Assembly: GCF_904846625.1 (NCBI RefSeq)
Contig: NZ_CAJHBL010000003.1
Location: 62,001-126,000 of the forward strand
From: Psychrobacter sp. JCM 18900
GTDB lineage: Bacteria > Pseudomonadota > Gammaproteobacteria > Pseudomonadales > Moraxellaceae
Direction of reading: 5' to 3'
DNA length: 64,000 nucleotides
The position numbers were made by a program, and so were the translations under genes. Positions 29,531-38,658 of this stretch are shown in pieces. The first letter of the stretch is position 1, and each line of letters begins with the position of its first letter. A model generated the notes under the pieces. The model saw only the letters and a list, made by a program, of their open reading frames with translations, made no database searches and had not been told where the DNA came from.

Positions 29531-30523
29531 ATGGACTTGCGTGATGTAACTAAAAATCAGCATTTTTTACCTCAAGTAGAGCAAAGGCTTAATGCAATTA
29601 ATCCTCAAGCTAAAAGTAAAAATCAAAAGATTTACTCGTTTAGCATAAAAAATCGTGATTCATGCACTGTCAGCATAGACTCAGAAATAGGTGTTAGTAT
29701 TTGCAAAAATCTAAGCTTGAATGATTTATTTAGCTTTGATGTATTAGGAAAAGAAGCTAGTAAGTACAATTTCGAAAAACTATTCCATTCCTATGAAGTA
29801 ATAATACAGGCTAATACTGAAAGCTTACTATCTAAAATACATTCACCTAAAACTGATGTTAAATTAGAAATTTTTAACATCTTCAGGTCTAAATTTCTAA
29901 ATTTTATTAGAAATCCTTATTCTATAAAAAAGATTTTAAACACCTTCTCTGAGCTTAAGGGTGTGATTCCAACCGATCCTATACATTTTGCAAACTTCAA
30001 TCGCGTGCTCAATGGAAACAAGCCACAGCAGGATTATTTATGCGAACAGCTAGGTATAACAAAAAACGATTATGAATACTGGCTTGCGACTATCTTCTTT
30101 CTATTAAACTCTATGGGAACAGATCAACCAAACTTTCTAGATCGACTTATAAAGAGGATTTATGAGAACCCGAACCGCTTAGTTCGAGTATGTGTATATA
30201 CCTACGATGATGAAAACTGCCTTCTTTCTGACCGTGGATATAATACATATGTAGGAGAAGGTGGTGAAATGGTGTGGGAGTTTAATTTATGTTCTTATGC
30301 ATTTATAAGATATATTTTTGAGGATTTAAATGCTTATATACCAGATTTTATAACAAAAGAAACTATAGAATTTTTCAAATCGATGCCTAAATCTATTAGT
30401 GTTGAGAGCAGGCACAACGACCTAGCTGTACTAGAAATTTATAATAAACATACAGTGTTTCTCTGTCATGAACACGTATTTGGTGCAAGCAAAGCATACA
30501 AAGGTGTGAATGTGTCTTTATAA
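29531..30523 (+). CDS. Uncharacterised AT-rich orphan protein downstream of guaA
   Basis: A 330-residue soluble protein with no transmembrane segment or signal peptide. The start TKNQHFLPQVEQRLNAINP resembles the N terminus of DUF4238-type proteins, but I cannot confirm it. Other visible features are Cys-containing CVYTYDDENCLLSDRGYN and, near the C terminus, TVFLCHEHVFGASKAYKG. The ATG at 29531 follows AGAGAG; a TTG at 29525 would add two residues. Base composition is clearly more AT-rich than guaA. It is enclosed by terminators on both sides, as a single-gene cargo would be. Confidence 0.75.
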   Translation: MDLRDVTKNQHFLPQVEQRLNAINPQAKSKNQKIYSFSIKNRDSCTVSIDSEIGVSICKNLSLNDLFSFDVLGKEASKYNFEKLFHSYEVIIQANTESLLSKIHSPKTDVKLEIFNIFRSKFLNFIRNPYSIKKILNTFSELKGVIPTDPIHFANFNRVLNGNKPQQDYLCEQLGITKNDYEYWLATIFFLLNSMGTDQPNFLDRLIKRIYENPNRLVRVCVYTYDDENCLLSDRGYNTYVGEGGEMVWEFNLCSYAFIRYIFEDLNAYIPDFITKETIEFFKSMPKSISVESRHNDLAVLEIYNKHTVFLCHEHVFGASKAYKGVNVSL

Positions 30524-30537
30524 GTTGTTCAGACCTG

Positions 30538-30574
30538 AAAAAAGGCAGCACCTCAACGGAGATGCTGCCTTTTT
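30538..30574. terminator. Bidirectional terminator after the orphan gene
   Basis: AAAAAAGGCAGCA pairs with TGCTGCCTTTTT, and an inner CTC-AACG-GAG continues the stem. Convergent genes flank it. Confidence 0.9.
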
Positions 30575-30602
30575 ATAATGTTCAACTGCTAAGCTAAACA
30601 TC

Positions 30603-31607
30603 CTATCCTTTCACATTCACTACATAACGGCCAACCACTTTGCTCGACATAAAACGATCTAAATATTCTGGTGTTTGCTCTAACGTAATCTCTTCGCCAT
30701 AGCTCTCAAGATTAGGCAGTTTCATATCAGTGGCAACACGCTTCCAAATGGCTTCTTTGTCAGCCAGTGGAATATAGACCGAGTCGATACCCAATAGCGA
30801 CACCGCGCGGGTGATAAACGGCATGACCGTCATCGAAAACTCAGCACCACCCGCTAGACCACAGCTCGTCACCGCGCCGCCTGCTTTGGTTTGTTTGAGC
30901 AAGTTAGATAGGTAGTCGCCGCCGATGGTATCAATGGCGTTTGCCCATAGCTCACGGCCGACAGGCTTATTACCGATTTCATTGATGGTATCGCGATGAC
31001 GTACTTCGCTCGCGCCAAGCTCTTTTAGATGCTCGCTTTGCTCTGGCTTACCTGAGAATGCAATCACGTCATAGCCGAGCTGCTTTAAGATAGCAATACT
31101 GATTGTACCCACGCCACCTGTTGCGCCTGTTACAGCGACTGGACCATCACTTGGCTTTGCGCCCATTTTTTCTAGCTTTTGAACACTTAGCGCTGCGGTT
31201 AAGCCGCCCGTGCCGTATGTCATCGCTTCTTTTAGGGTGAGCGTTTCTGGACACGCCAGCGCCCACTCTGCGGGGATTGATATCATTTGACCGAGACCGC
31301 CATCTGTATCCATACCGAGATCATAGCCGAATACCAATACTTCTTGCCCTACGCTAAACGTGCCTGATTTGTCACTGACGACGACACCTGCTGCATCGAT
31401 ACCAGGGGTATGTGGGTACTGTTTGGTGATTCTTTTATTACCCGATGCCGACATCGCATCTTTAAAGTTTAACGACGAATAATGTACTTCGATGAGCAAG
31501 TCATTTTCTGGTAAGTCACTAACTTTGCGCTCTTGAATGCTTTTTTTGAATTCACCATCGCTGGTTTCTTCAACGACTAATGCTTTGAATGTTGTATCGT
31601 TTGACAT
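30603..31607 (-). CDS. MDR oxidoreductase, YhdH/AcuI acrylyl-CoA reductase type
   Basis: A 334-residue medium-chain dehydrogenase/reductase without zinc ligands. Family features: VHYSSLNFKDAMSASGNKRI, YPHTPGIDAAGVVV, the NADP-binding AVTGATGGVGTISIAILKQLGYDVIAFSGK, and the end SSKVVGRYVVNV. AcuI/YhdH proteins reduce acrylyl-CoA to propionyl-CoA with NADPH. The ATG at 31607 has an AAGGAT site; a longer frame from 31688 has no family match in its extra residues. Confidence 0.88.
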   Translation of the reverse strand: MSNDTTFKALVVEETSDGEFKKSIQERKVSDLPENDLLIEVHYSSLNFKDAMSASGNKRITKQYPHTPGIDAAGVVVSDKSGTFSVGQEVLVFGYDLGMDTDGGLGQMISIPAEWALACPETLTLKEAMTYGTGGLTAALSVQKLEKMGAKPSDGPVAVTGATGGVGTISIAILKQLGYDVIAFSGKPEQSEHLKELGASEVRHRDTINEIGNKPVGRELWANAIDTIGGDYLSNLLKQTKAGGAVTSCGLAGGAEFSMTVMPFITRAVSLLGIDSVYIPLADKEAIWKRVATDMKLPNLESYGEEITLEQTPEYLDRFMSSKVVGRYVVNVKG

Positions 31608-31676
31608 GGTTATATCCTTATTAAATCTTATTATTTGCGCTGATTGGCTTAGCGATACTATTACAGCAGAATGGTT

Positions 31677-31718
31677 AAAAAAGCCCACCGTACCTTATCA
31701 CTAATACACATGGGCTTT
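31677..31718 (-). terminator. Terminator between the two MDR genes
   Basis: AAAGCCCA (31680-31687) pairs with TGGGCTTT (31711-31718); on the minus strand six T follow. It ends transcription of the 31782-32759 gene. Confidence 0.75.
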
Positions 31719-31781
31719 CTTATATTTGCTAATACCGCTGGTTTTTGCCCTTATTACGAAATTACGAGGCGAGTATAGGAA

Positions 31782-32759
31782 TTAAGGTTTTAAAAGAACT
31801 TTGCCTTTTTTACTTGATTGTACTTTTCCAGAGACCGCTGTTGAGATATCGTCCAAGCTATAAACAGCTTCGATCGGTAGCTTCAAATCGCCATTCGACG
31901 CGCGTTCTAATAACTCAGTGATCAGGCGTTGTTTGTTGTCTAGATCCATTTCTTGGCTGGTTTTGCTGCCCCAGAATCCTTTCACAGTCGCTTGCTTAAA
32001 GATCAAGCTACCAGCGTCCAGTGCCATTGGCTTGCCTGACATGATACCAAATGAGACCAGCGTTCCTTTGCTACCCAGTAGCGATAGCAGCTCATTGCTC
32101 GACTCACCACCGACTGAATCAACGGCTGCTGTGATCTTGTCATCGCCGATGATGGCGCGAACTTGGTCTTTCCAGTCGTCATCAGCAGTGACGACATTGT
32201 TTTTGATACCGAGTGAGGTCAGCTCTTCTATCGCATCTTTACTACGTACGAGATTGATTGTATTTACACCGCGTGCTGCTGCTAGCATCGCAAGCGTTTT
32301 ACCCACCGCGCCGTTTGCCGCGTTATGAATAATCCATTGACCTTTATCTACTTCTAGGAACTCTAATAGCATTAGGGCAGACAGCGGCATAGCGATCAGC
32401 TGGGCAGCCAACTCGTCTTCGATGCTATCAGGCATGTTAAATACCATGCTGGCAGGAGCGACAAAATACTCTGCCCACGTTTCGTGCACACTGGCACACG
32501 CCACACGTTGACCAACACTGAACTCTGTCACGTCAGCGCCTACTACATCGATAATGCCTAGCGCTTCACTACCACCGATGGCTGGCATCTCAGGCTTATA
32601 GCCATATTGTCCACTCACTGTCAGCATGTCATGGTTGTGAATAGGGGAGAGGATGGTTTTGATACGGACTTCGTTGGCAGCAGGCTGCGGCATCGGACTG
32701 TCGCCCACGTTCAATACGTCAGAAGGTTTGCCAAAGCTGTTATGAATAGCACTACGCAT
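31782..32759 (-). CDS. Zinc-free MDR reductase, quinone oxidoreductase/enoyl reductase-like
   Basis: A 325-residue medium-chain reductase. The N-terminal domain runs from MRSAIHNSFGKPSDVLNVGD, with SPIHNHDMLTVSGQYGYKPEMPAIGGSEALGII. The nucleotide-binding motif is HNAANGAVGKTLAMLAAARGV. The arrangement recalls MECR-like 2-enoyl thioester reductases as well as quinone oxidoreductases; the substrate is uncertain. It has its own terminator, so it is not an operon with the neighbouring AcuI-type gene, though both may work on activated acyl substrates. Confidence 0.8.
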   Translation of the reverse strand: MRSAIHNSFGKPSDVLNVGDSPMPQPAANEVRIKTILSPIHNHDMLTVSGQYGYKPEMPAIGGSEALGIIDVVGADVTEFSVGQRVACASVHETWAEYFVAPASMVFNMPDSIEDELAAQLIAMPLSALMLLEFLEVDKGQWIIHNAANGAVGKTLAMLAAARGVNTINLVRSKDAIEELTSLGIKNNVVTADDDWKDQVRAIIGDDKITAAVDSVGGESSNELLSLLGSKGTLVSFGIMSGKPMALDAGSLIFKQATVKGFWGSKTSQEMDLDNKQRLITELLERASNGDLKLPIEAVYSLDDISTAVSGKVQSSKKGKVLLKP

Positions 32760-32820
32760 GATGATTCCTTTATTTATGATTTGGTTTATTTATAAGTGTA
32801 TTAAGAGTATGAATAACCGA

Positions 32821-32903
32821 CTATAAGCATCATCTCATCAAGGTCATTCACCAATGTATTTTTTCTTATAGTAGAAACGATACCATGATAATGATGCTTA
32901 TAG
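32821..32903. repeat. 13-bp inverted repeat with 57-bp spacer
   Basis: CTATAAGCATCAT (32821-32833) and ATGATGCTTATAG (32891-32903) match perfectly as complements. Confidence 0.6.
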
Positions 32904-33496
32904 GTTATCGACTAACAAAGACACTATACTTAAAAATAGACTGGTCGTCTAGACGTTGGATACATTTGCGCTAACGGGATTTTGTTATAGAAAGCTTGGC
33001 TTACATCGGTAATATTCTTTGTGTTACTGCTCACACTGATCTAGAGCTGTTCTTATTATTTGATTTGTGGGATTCAGCAGGATTCTCTAATGAATAGGGC
33101 TTTTTAGAGAGAAACTAAAAAGAAAAATCATTGGTGACATATTCAATGAATTACAGAGAATATCTTAATTAATCACCGTGCTACTCAAGGTCGCATTAGA
33201 ACGTATCACATGAATTCTCTTCCATATGATTATCTAAATTATTAAATGTCTTACGCTTAATAATAGAACATTATTCCAAGTATTAGTTCGTAAGCACTAT
33301 AAAATGTCAAACAGATGTCAGCTACAATTTATAACATAGGAGTAGCATTTTGACGAGTGATGGGTTTTTCATAAAAAAATCGGTTAAATTCTTGTAAAAT
33401 TCCGTAAATTAGTATGTTTTTTGTTCATTTTTACTCACTAATAGTATATGCAGATGTTTGACTAAATTTACGTTCTTTCTATGAACTGAAAAATTG

Positions 33497-33525
33497 TTGA
33501 CATTAACACTTTTTTTTACTATTAA
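33497..33525 (+). promoter_or_regulatory. Candidate sigma-70 promoter for the opp operon
   Basis: Perfect -35 TTGACA (33497-33502), 17-base spacer, -10 TATTAA (33520-33525). The leader to the oppA ATG would be about 130 bases. Confidence 0.55.
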
Positions 33526-33661
33526 TATTACCAATAGTTTTCTAAAGTTCGTCATGACAGGTCATATCCCTCAATGACGTCAATAATGGATATGAAAACG
33601 ATAAATATCAAACTTAAATGGACTTATTAACAGATTATCAATCTGCCCGCTAGGATGCTAT

Positions 33662-35332
33662 ATGACCCACAACATTCTCTCCCCTCGTACTGCTGTATTT
33701 TTACCTACTGCTCTTGTACTGGCTATGTTTATAACTGGCTGTAGTGACAATACGGCAAGCAATAATGCCAGCTCATCAGCCAATATTGATCCCAATGTAC
33801 TGGCGGATACTCAAGAGCTGGTCATCAATAATATGACCGAACCTGAGTCGCTCGATCCTCATAAAGTGTCTGGTGTACCTGAGTCTAATATTGGTCGTCA
33901 ATTATTCGAAGGGTTGACCAATACCGATGCAGATGGCAAAACCATTCCAGGAATCGCAACCGAGTGGGAGAGTCCAGACAACAAAGTATGGACGTTCACA
34001 TTGCGCGACGCGAAGTGGTCAAATGGCGATCCAGTCACGGCGCAAGACTTTGTATACAGTATGCGCCGATTGGTCGATCCAGAGACTGCATCACCTTACT
34101 CAAGCTATTTGGTTGATGCTAAAGTAGTTGGTGCTGATAAAATCGTTGAAGGTGCTGCTGGCATCGAGACGCTCGGGGTAAAAGCCATTGATGATAAAAC
34201 ATTGCAAGTGACGTTGTCAGAGCCCGTACCTTATTTTCCAGACATGTTGATTCACAACTCCGTCAAGCCTGTCCATCAAAAAACCATCGAAGCGTTCGGT
34301 GATAAATGGACAGATCCTGCCAATATTGTCGTTAATGGTCCTTACAAAGTCAGCAAATGGAAGATCAACGATGAACTCGTTTTGACACGCAATCCTTCCT
34401 ATTATGACGATGCCAATACGACGCTGAATACCATCACCATACTACCGATTCCTTCTAGTACGACCGATGTAGCGCGCTATCAGGCTGGTGAAATTGATGT
34501 CACTCATAACGAGATTCCAACCGAGCAGTTTGCTTCTTTAAAAGAAACCAATGGCGATGAGCTCAGAGTTTCTCCTTATCTTTGTACGTATTACTATGAA
34601 TTTAATACCGTCAAACCACCTTTTGATAATCCAAAAGTACGACGCGCCTTAGCCTTGGCATTGGACCGTGACACCATTGCAGACAAAGTTATGGGTCAAG
34701 GACAGACGGCCGCTTATCAGCTCACGCCTACAGCGGCTAATGGCAAGGTAACGAATAATCCAGAGTGGTCCACTTGGGACAAAGAGAAGCGTATTGCTGA
34801 GGCCAAAAAACTGTTGAATGAGGCTGGTTACAACGAGAGTAATCCACTCGCGTTTGAGCTGCTGTACAACACCAATGACAATCATAAAAAGGTTGCGGTT
34901 GCCGCCACTTCGTTATGGACGCAAGCGCTTGGTTTTGTCGATGTGACGTTGACCAACAAAGAATGGAAAACCTATCTTGATACGCGCCGCAACGGTAACT
35001 ATCAAATCGCTCGTGCTGGCTGGTGTGCCGATTATAACGAACCTTCAGCCTTTTTGAATATCGTCAAATCTGACAATAGCGGTAACTACGGTAAGTACGC
35101 CAATGCCAATTTTGATAGCTTGATGGCTCAAACGTTAAAAGCGGGTGTCACACCTGAGCAACGTGCAAGCTTGTATCAAAAAGCTGAAGCACAACTCGAT
35201 CAAGATATGGGGCTGCTTAATATCTATCATTACGTCAGCCCTCGTTTGGTGAAGCCTTACGTCATTGGCTTTTCAAAGAGTGACCCTCTAGATAATTGGC
35301 AAGGTAAAGATATCTCTATCGCCAAGCACTGA
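33662..35332 (+). CDS. oppA: Oligopeptide ABC transporter substrate-binding lipoprotein (OppA-like)
   Basis: A 556-residue periplasmic binding protein of the SBP_bac_5 family. A lipoprotein signal peptide ends in the lipobox FITGC (Cys about residue 27). Then come LVINNMTEPESLDPHK, GRQLFEGLTNTD, DAKWSNGDPVTAQDFVYSMRRLVDP and VNGPYKVSKWKINDELVLTRNPSY, all typical of OppA. It captures peptides for the OppBC/DF importer encoded just downstream. The start has AGGA eight bases upstream. The stop codon lies inside the first unit of a 14-bp tandem repeat. Confidence 0.93.
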   Translation: MTHNILSPRTAVFLPTALVLAMFITGCSDNTASNNASSSANIDPNVLADTQELVINNMTEPESLDPHKVSGVPESNIGRQLFEGLTNTDADGKTIPGIATEWESPDNKVWTFTLRDAKWSNGDPVTAQDFVYSMRRLVDPETASPYSSYLVDAKVVGADKIVEGAAGIETLGVKAIDDKTLQVTLSEPVPYFPDMLIHNSVKPVHQKTIEAFGDKWTDPANIVVNGPYKVSKWKINDELVLTRNPSYYDDANTTLNTITILPIPSSTTDVARYQAGEIDVTHNEIPTEQFASLKETNGDELRVSPYLCTYYYEFNTVKPPFDNPKVRRALALALDRDTIADKVMGQGQTAAYQLTPTAANGKVTNNPEWSTWDKEKRIAEAKKLLNEAGYNESNPLAFELLYNTNDNHKKVAVAATSLWTQALGFVDVTLTNKEWKTYLDTRRNGNYQIARAGWCADYNEPSAFLNIVKSDNSGNYGKYANANFDSLMAQTLKAGVTPEQRASLYQKAEAQLDQDMGLLNIYHYVSPRLVKPYVIGFSKSDPLDNWQGKDISIAKH

Positions 35333-35379
35333 TCATTAAGCACTGACCATCAAGCACTGATCATTAAGCACTAACCATC
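35324..35379. repeat. 14-bp tandem repeat, four copies, across the oppA stop codon
   Basis: Four units of AAGCACTGATCATT or close variants (35324, 35338, 35352, 35366). Unit 1 contains the oppA stop; copies 2-4 are intergenic. Confidence 0.85.
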
Positions 35380-35535
35380 CAATCGTCTTATCAGCAGGCG
35401 CTATGAAACGGAGAGATTCCGATTGATAGCGTCGGTCTGCTATGGATCAGAGAAAACCTGAAAGCGGCGTAAACACTCAAAGCGCGCCTTTTAAAATCAC
35501 GTAGCGTTGTACAGGTAATCTTATAAAGAGGCATT

Positions 35536-36456
35536 ATGCTAAAACTTATTTTTCGGCGGATTTTAGAAGCCATTCCGACCATGTTTGTTTTGATAACCGT
35601 GTCCTTTTTTATGATGCGCTTGGCACCGGGCAGTCCTTTTAGTAGCGAGCGCAGCTTGTCACCAGCGGTATTGGCCAATATCGAAGCCAAATACAATCTT
35701 AACGATCCCATGTGGCTGCAATATATCAATTATCTAAAACAGCTGGCATTAGGCGATTTTGGCCCGTCTTTTAAATATAAAGACTACACGGTCAATGAGC
35801 TATTGGCGCAATCGTTTCCAGTGTCTATGGAACTCGGTATGTACGCGTTTATATTGGCACTGGTGTTAGGGCTTATCTTGGGTGTGATAGCGGCACTGAA
35901 GCAAAACTCGTGGATGGATTATGTACTGATGGCGTTTGCCATGACAGGCGTGGTGATTCCAAGCTTTGTGAAAGCCCCCTTGTTGGTACTCGTGTTTGCC
36001 ATTCTTTTGCAGTGGTTGCCAGCAGGTGGCTGGAACGATGGTGCAGTAAAAAACTTGATATTGCCCGTCACCGCCTTAGCACTGGCTTACGTTGCCAGTA
36101 TCGCGCGGATTATGCGCGGCTCCATGATCGAGGTGATGAACAGTCAATACATCCGCACGGCTAAGTCTAAAGGCTTACCGATGCGTCAAATCGTGATGAA
36201 ACACGCACTCAGACCTGCTTTGTTACCTGTCATCTCTTATCTGGGCCCTGCCTTTGTCGGTATTATTACTGGCTCTATCGTGATCGAGACTATTTTTGGT
36301 TTACCAGGTATCGGGCAGTTATTTGTGAATGGGGCGCTCAATCGTGATTATGGCGTCGTGCTTAGTTTGACCATTTTGGTTGGTGTATTGACGATAGCCT
36401 TTAACGCCATTGTCGATATTTTATACGCCATTATTGATCCAAAAATTCAGTATTGA
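35536..36456 (+). CDS. oppB: Oligopeptide ABC transporter permease OppB
   Basis: A 306-residue inner-membrane permease with six predicted helices. Start MLKLIFRRILEAIPTMFVLITVSFFMMRLAPGSPF is the OppB/DppB hallmark. The EAA coupling loop ending in TAKSKGLPMRQIVMKHALRPALLPVISYLGP contacts the ATPases. The end NAIVDILYAIIDPKIQY is typical. It forms the channel with OppC. Between oppA and this gene is a 203-bp gap with repeats but no clear terminator. Confidence 0.95.
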   Translation: MLKLIFRRILEAIPTMFVLITVSFFMMRLAPGSPFSSERSLSPAVLANIEAKYNLNDPMWLQYINYLKQLALGDFGPSFKYKDYTVNELLAQSFPVSMELGMYAFILALVLGLILGVIAALKQNSWMDYVLMAFAMTGVVIPSFVKAPLLVLVFAILLQWLPAGGWNDGAVKNLILPVTALALAYVASIARIMRGSMIEVMNSQYIRTAKSKGLPMRQIVMKHALRPALLPVISYLGPAFVGIITGSIVIETIFGLPGIGQLFVNGALNRDYGVVLSLTILVGVLTIAFNAIVDILYAIIDPKIQY

Positions 36457-36549
36457 TGGGCACTTAACACGAATCATCGTTTGTTTAACTGCCAATCATT
36501 GCTTAAAAATAAATATCAGATTCTGAATCAGATGACTAAGAGGACGACT

Positions 36550-37455
36550 ATGAGCCTTACCGTAGACCAGCCAGCCGAGCATATAAATCTGCCTGTAAAA
36601 GAGATTAAAGGTCGCAGCCTTTGGCAAGATGCTTGGCGCCGTTTTTATCAAAACAAGGCAGCAGTGACGAGCTTTTTTATCTTATTGCTCGTCGGTATGT
36701 TTGTCATCTTTGTGCCCATGCTAGCGCCTTTCGGTTATGCAGAGACCGACTGGAACTTTATGCAGTCTGCGCCGTCGATTGAAAACAAGCATTATTTTGG
36801 TACTGACTCGCTTGGTCGAGATTTGCTCGTGCGCACAGCAGTTGGCGGGCGTATATCGTTATTGGTGGGTATCGCTGGCGCAACGGTGGCGGTATTGGTC
36901 GGTACGGTGTATGGCGCAACGTCAGGCTATCTGGGCGGCAAAGTCGACATGATTATGATGCGCTTTTTAGAGATTCTGAGCGCCTTTCCTTTTATGTTTT
37001 TTGTGATCTTACTCGTGACGATATTTGGTCGTAACCTTATTTTGATTTTCGTCGCTATCGGATTGGTCTCTTGGCTGGATGTCGCTCGTATCGTCCGTGG
37101 TCAAACGCTCAGTCTAAAGAGTAAAGAGTTTATTGAGGCCGCCCACGTCGGCGGGGTGTCAGGGTTTAACATTATCCTGCGTCATATCGTGCCCAACGTG
37201 CTTGGCGTGGTGGTGGTCTATGCCTCTTTACTGGTGCCGACGATGATTTTATTTGAGTCATTTTTGAGCTTTTTAGGGCTTGGTGTACAAGAGCCAATGA
37301 CCAGCTGGGGTGCGCTACTACAGGAAGGCTCGCAAACGATGCAAGTCGCTCCTTGGCAGATTTTGATTCCCTCGGTTTTTTTGGTCATTACTTTATTTTG
37401 CTTTAACTTTATTGGCGATGGTCTGCGTGATGCGTTTGACCCCAAAGACCGCTAG
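36550..37455 (+). CDS. oppC: Oligopeptide ABC transporter permease OppC
   Basis: A 301-residue partner permease. It contains RSLWQDAWRRFYQNKAAVTSFFILLLVG, the OppC signature HYFGTDSLGRDLLVRTAVGGRISLLVG, an EAA loop with FIEAAHVGGVSGFNIILRHIVPN, and the end FIGDGLRDAFDPKDR. The ATG at 36550 follows AGAGGA with good spacing; an upstream TTG at 36481 would add 23 residues with no support. Confidence 0.95.
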   Translation: MSLTVDQPAEHINLPVKEIKGRSLWQDAWRRFYQNKAAVTSFFILLLVGMFVIFVPMLAPFGYAETDWNFMQSAPSIENKHYFGTDSLGRDLLVRTAVGGRISLLVGIAGATVAVLVGTVYGATSGYLGGKVDMIMMRFLEILSAFPFMFFVILLVTIFGRNLILIFVAIGLVSWLDVARIVRGQTLSLKSKEFIEAAHVGGVSGFNIILRHIVPNVLGVVVVYASLLVPTMILFESFLSFLGLGVQEPMTSWGALLQEGSQTMQVAPWQILIPSVFLVITLFCFNFIGDGLRDAFDPKDR

Positions 37456-37482
37456 GCTCAAGCTCGCTAGGAGAACAACATC

Positions 37483-38655
37483 ATGGCAACGCAAGATATC
37501 AATAGCGCACCTGAGAAGATAGACACTACTGTCCGTAAAGTAGGGGCTGACTCAGTGCTCAATAACCAAGCCAATCAGGCGAATCAAGAAAGCAGCTTAT
37601 TAGCAGTCAAAGATTTATCCGTGCAATTTACGACCGAAGATGGACTCGTGACCGCCGTGAATGGTTTGAATTTTAATCTGCATGACGGTGAGACGCTGGG
37701 TATCGTCGGTGAGTCAGGATCTGGCAAGTCGCAGACGGCCTTCGCTATCATGGGTCTGCTGGCAAAGAACGGCCGTACCAAAGGCTCAGTAAAATTTGAA
37801 GGCAAAGAGCTGCTGGGCTTATCGCAAAGAGCACTGAATAAAATCCGCGCTGAGCAAGTGGCTATGATCTTCCAAGATCCAATGACCTCCCTAAATCCCT
37901 ATATGAAAATAGGCGATCAGCTTGCCGAAGTGTTGATTTTGCACAAAGGCATGAGCAAAAAAGACGCATGGGCGGAGTCGATACGTATGCTAGATGCGGT
38001 CAAAATCCCTGAGGCAAAAAACCGTATTGGTATGTATCCGCATGAGTTCTCAGGTGGTATGCGTCAGCGGGTCATGATTGCGATGGCACTGCTTTGTCGC
38101 CCGAAGTTGCTGATTGCCGATGAGCCAACGACGGCGCTTGATGTGACCGTACAAGCACAGATTATGGTGCTGTTAAATGAGCTAAAGCGTGATTTTGGTA
38201 CGACTATTATTATGATTACGCATGATTTGGGCGTGGTAGCCGGTATCTGTGATCGGGTACTCGTGATGTACGCTGGTCGTACCATGGCATATGGCGAAAC
38301 GGAAGAGATTTTTTATACACCCACGCACCCCTATACTATCGGGCTATTAAAAGCCATTCCGCGTCTAGATGATGACAAAGGCAAGCTTGAGACCATTCCT
38401 GGTAGTCCACCGAACCTACTCAATCTACCGACTGGCTGTCCTTTTCATGAGCGTTGTACACATGCCATGGATATCTGCCGTGATGTACCGCCGCCGCTTG
38501 AGTTTTTGCCGCATGAGCGCCAACGTGCTTGCCATTGGCATCCTGACAGGCCAATTGATGATTCGGCAGACATGGCAACAGATATTGACACTAATATCAA
38601 TACTAATACTAATACTGATACTGATACCAATCATCTATCAACGCTGGAGGGCTAG
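37483..38655 (+). CDS. oppD: Oligopeptide ABC transporter ATPase OppD
   Basis: A 390-residue ATPase. Walker [13 protein letters not shown]-loop [17 protein letters not shown], signature [15 protein letters not shown], Walker [15 protein letters not shown]. The C-terminal oligopeptide domain has Cys-rich [16 protein letters not shown], which binds an Fe-S cluster in related proteins. A ~45-residue N-terminal extension precedes the ATPase. The last ~25 residues are a low-complexity Asp/Thr/Asn tail encoded by near-perfect six-base repeats (about 38580-38632), a feature not usual for OppD. Confidence 0.94.
   Translation: MATQDINSAPEKIDTTVRKVGADSVLNNQANQANQESSLLAVKDLSVQFTTEDGLVTAVNGLNFNLHDGETLGIVGESGSGKSQTAFAIMGLLAKNGRTKGSVKFEGKELLGLSQRALNKIRAEQVAMIFQDPMTSLNPYMKIGDQLAEVLILHKGMSKKDAWAESIRMLDAVKIPEAKNRIGMYPHEFSGGMRQRVMIAMALLCRPKLLIADEPTTALDVTVQAQIMVLLNELKRDFGTTIIMITHDLGVVAGICDRVLVMYAGRTMAYGETEEIFYTPTHPYTIGLLKAIPRLDDDKGKLETIPGSPPNLLNLPTGCPFHERCTHAMDICRDVPPPLEFLPHERQRACHWHPDRPIDDSADMATDIDTNINTNTNTDTDTNHLSTLEG
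38580..38632 (+). repeat. Six-base repeat run in the 3' end of oppD
   Basis: Repeats of AATACT/GATACT type coding alternating Thr with Asn or Asp. Copy-number change in multiples of six would keep the frame. Confidence 0.75.
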
Positions 38656-38658
38656 GGC

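Larger units (their letters stand above)
32760..33661. other. ~900-bp gene-free region upstream of the opp operon
   Basis: No convincing gene in either strand. Contents: a 13-bp perfect inverted repeat (CTATAAGCATCAT at 32821-32833 and its complement at 32891-32903), a 7-bp inverted repeat TCTCTAA/TTAGAGA at 33084-33110, and the promoter at 33497-33525. Much of it (33180-33560) is AT-rich. It is unusually long for this compact region; a small RNA or decayed gene is possible but not shown. Confidence 0.5.

Noticed and set aside
38580..38632. CRISPR-like short repeats
   Set aside because: Repeats are six bases, coding, with no spacers; no CRISPR array or cas gene was seen anywhere.
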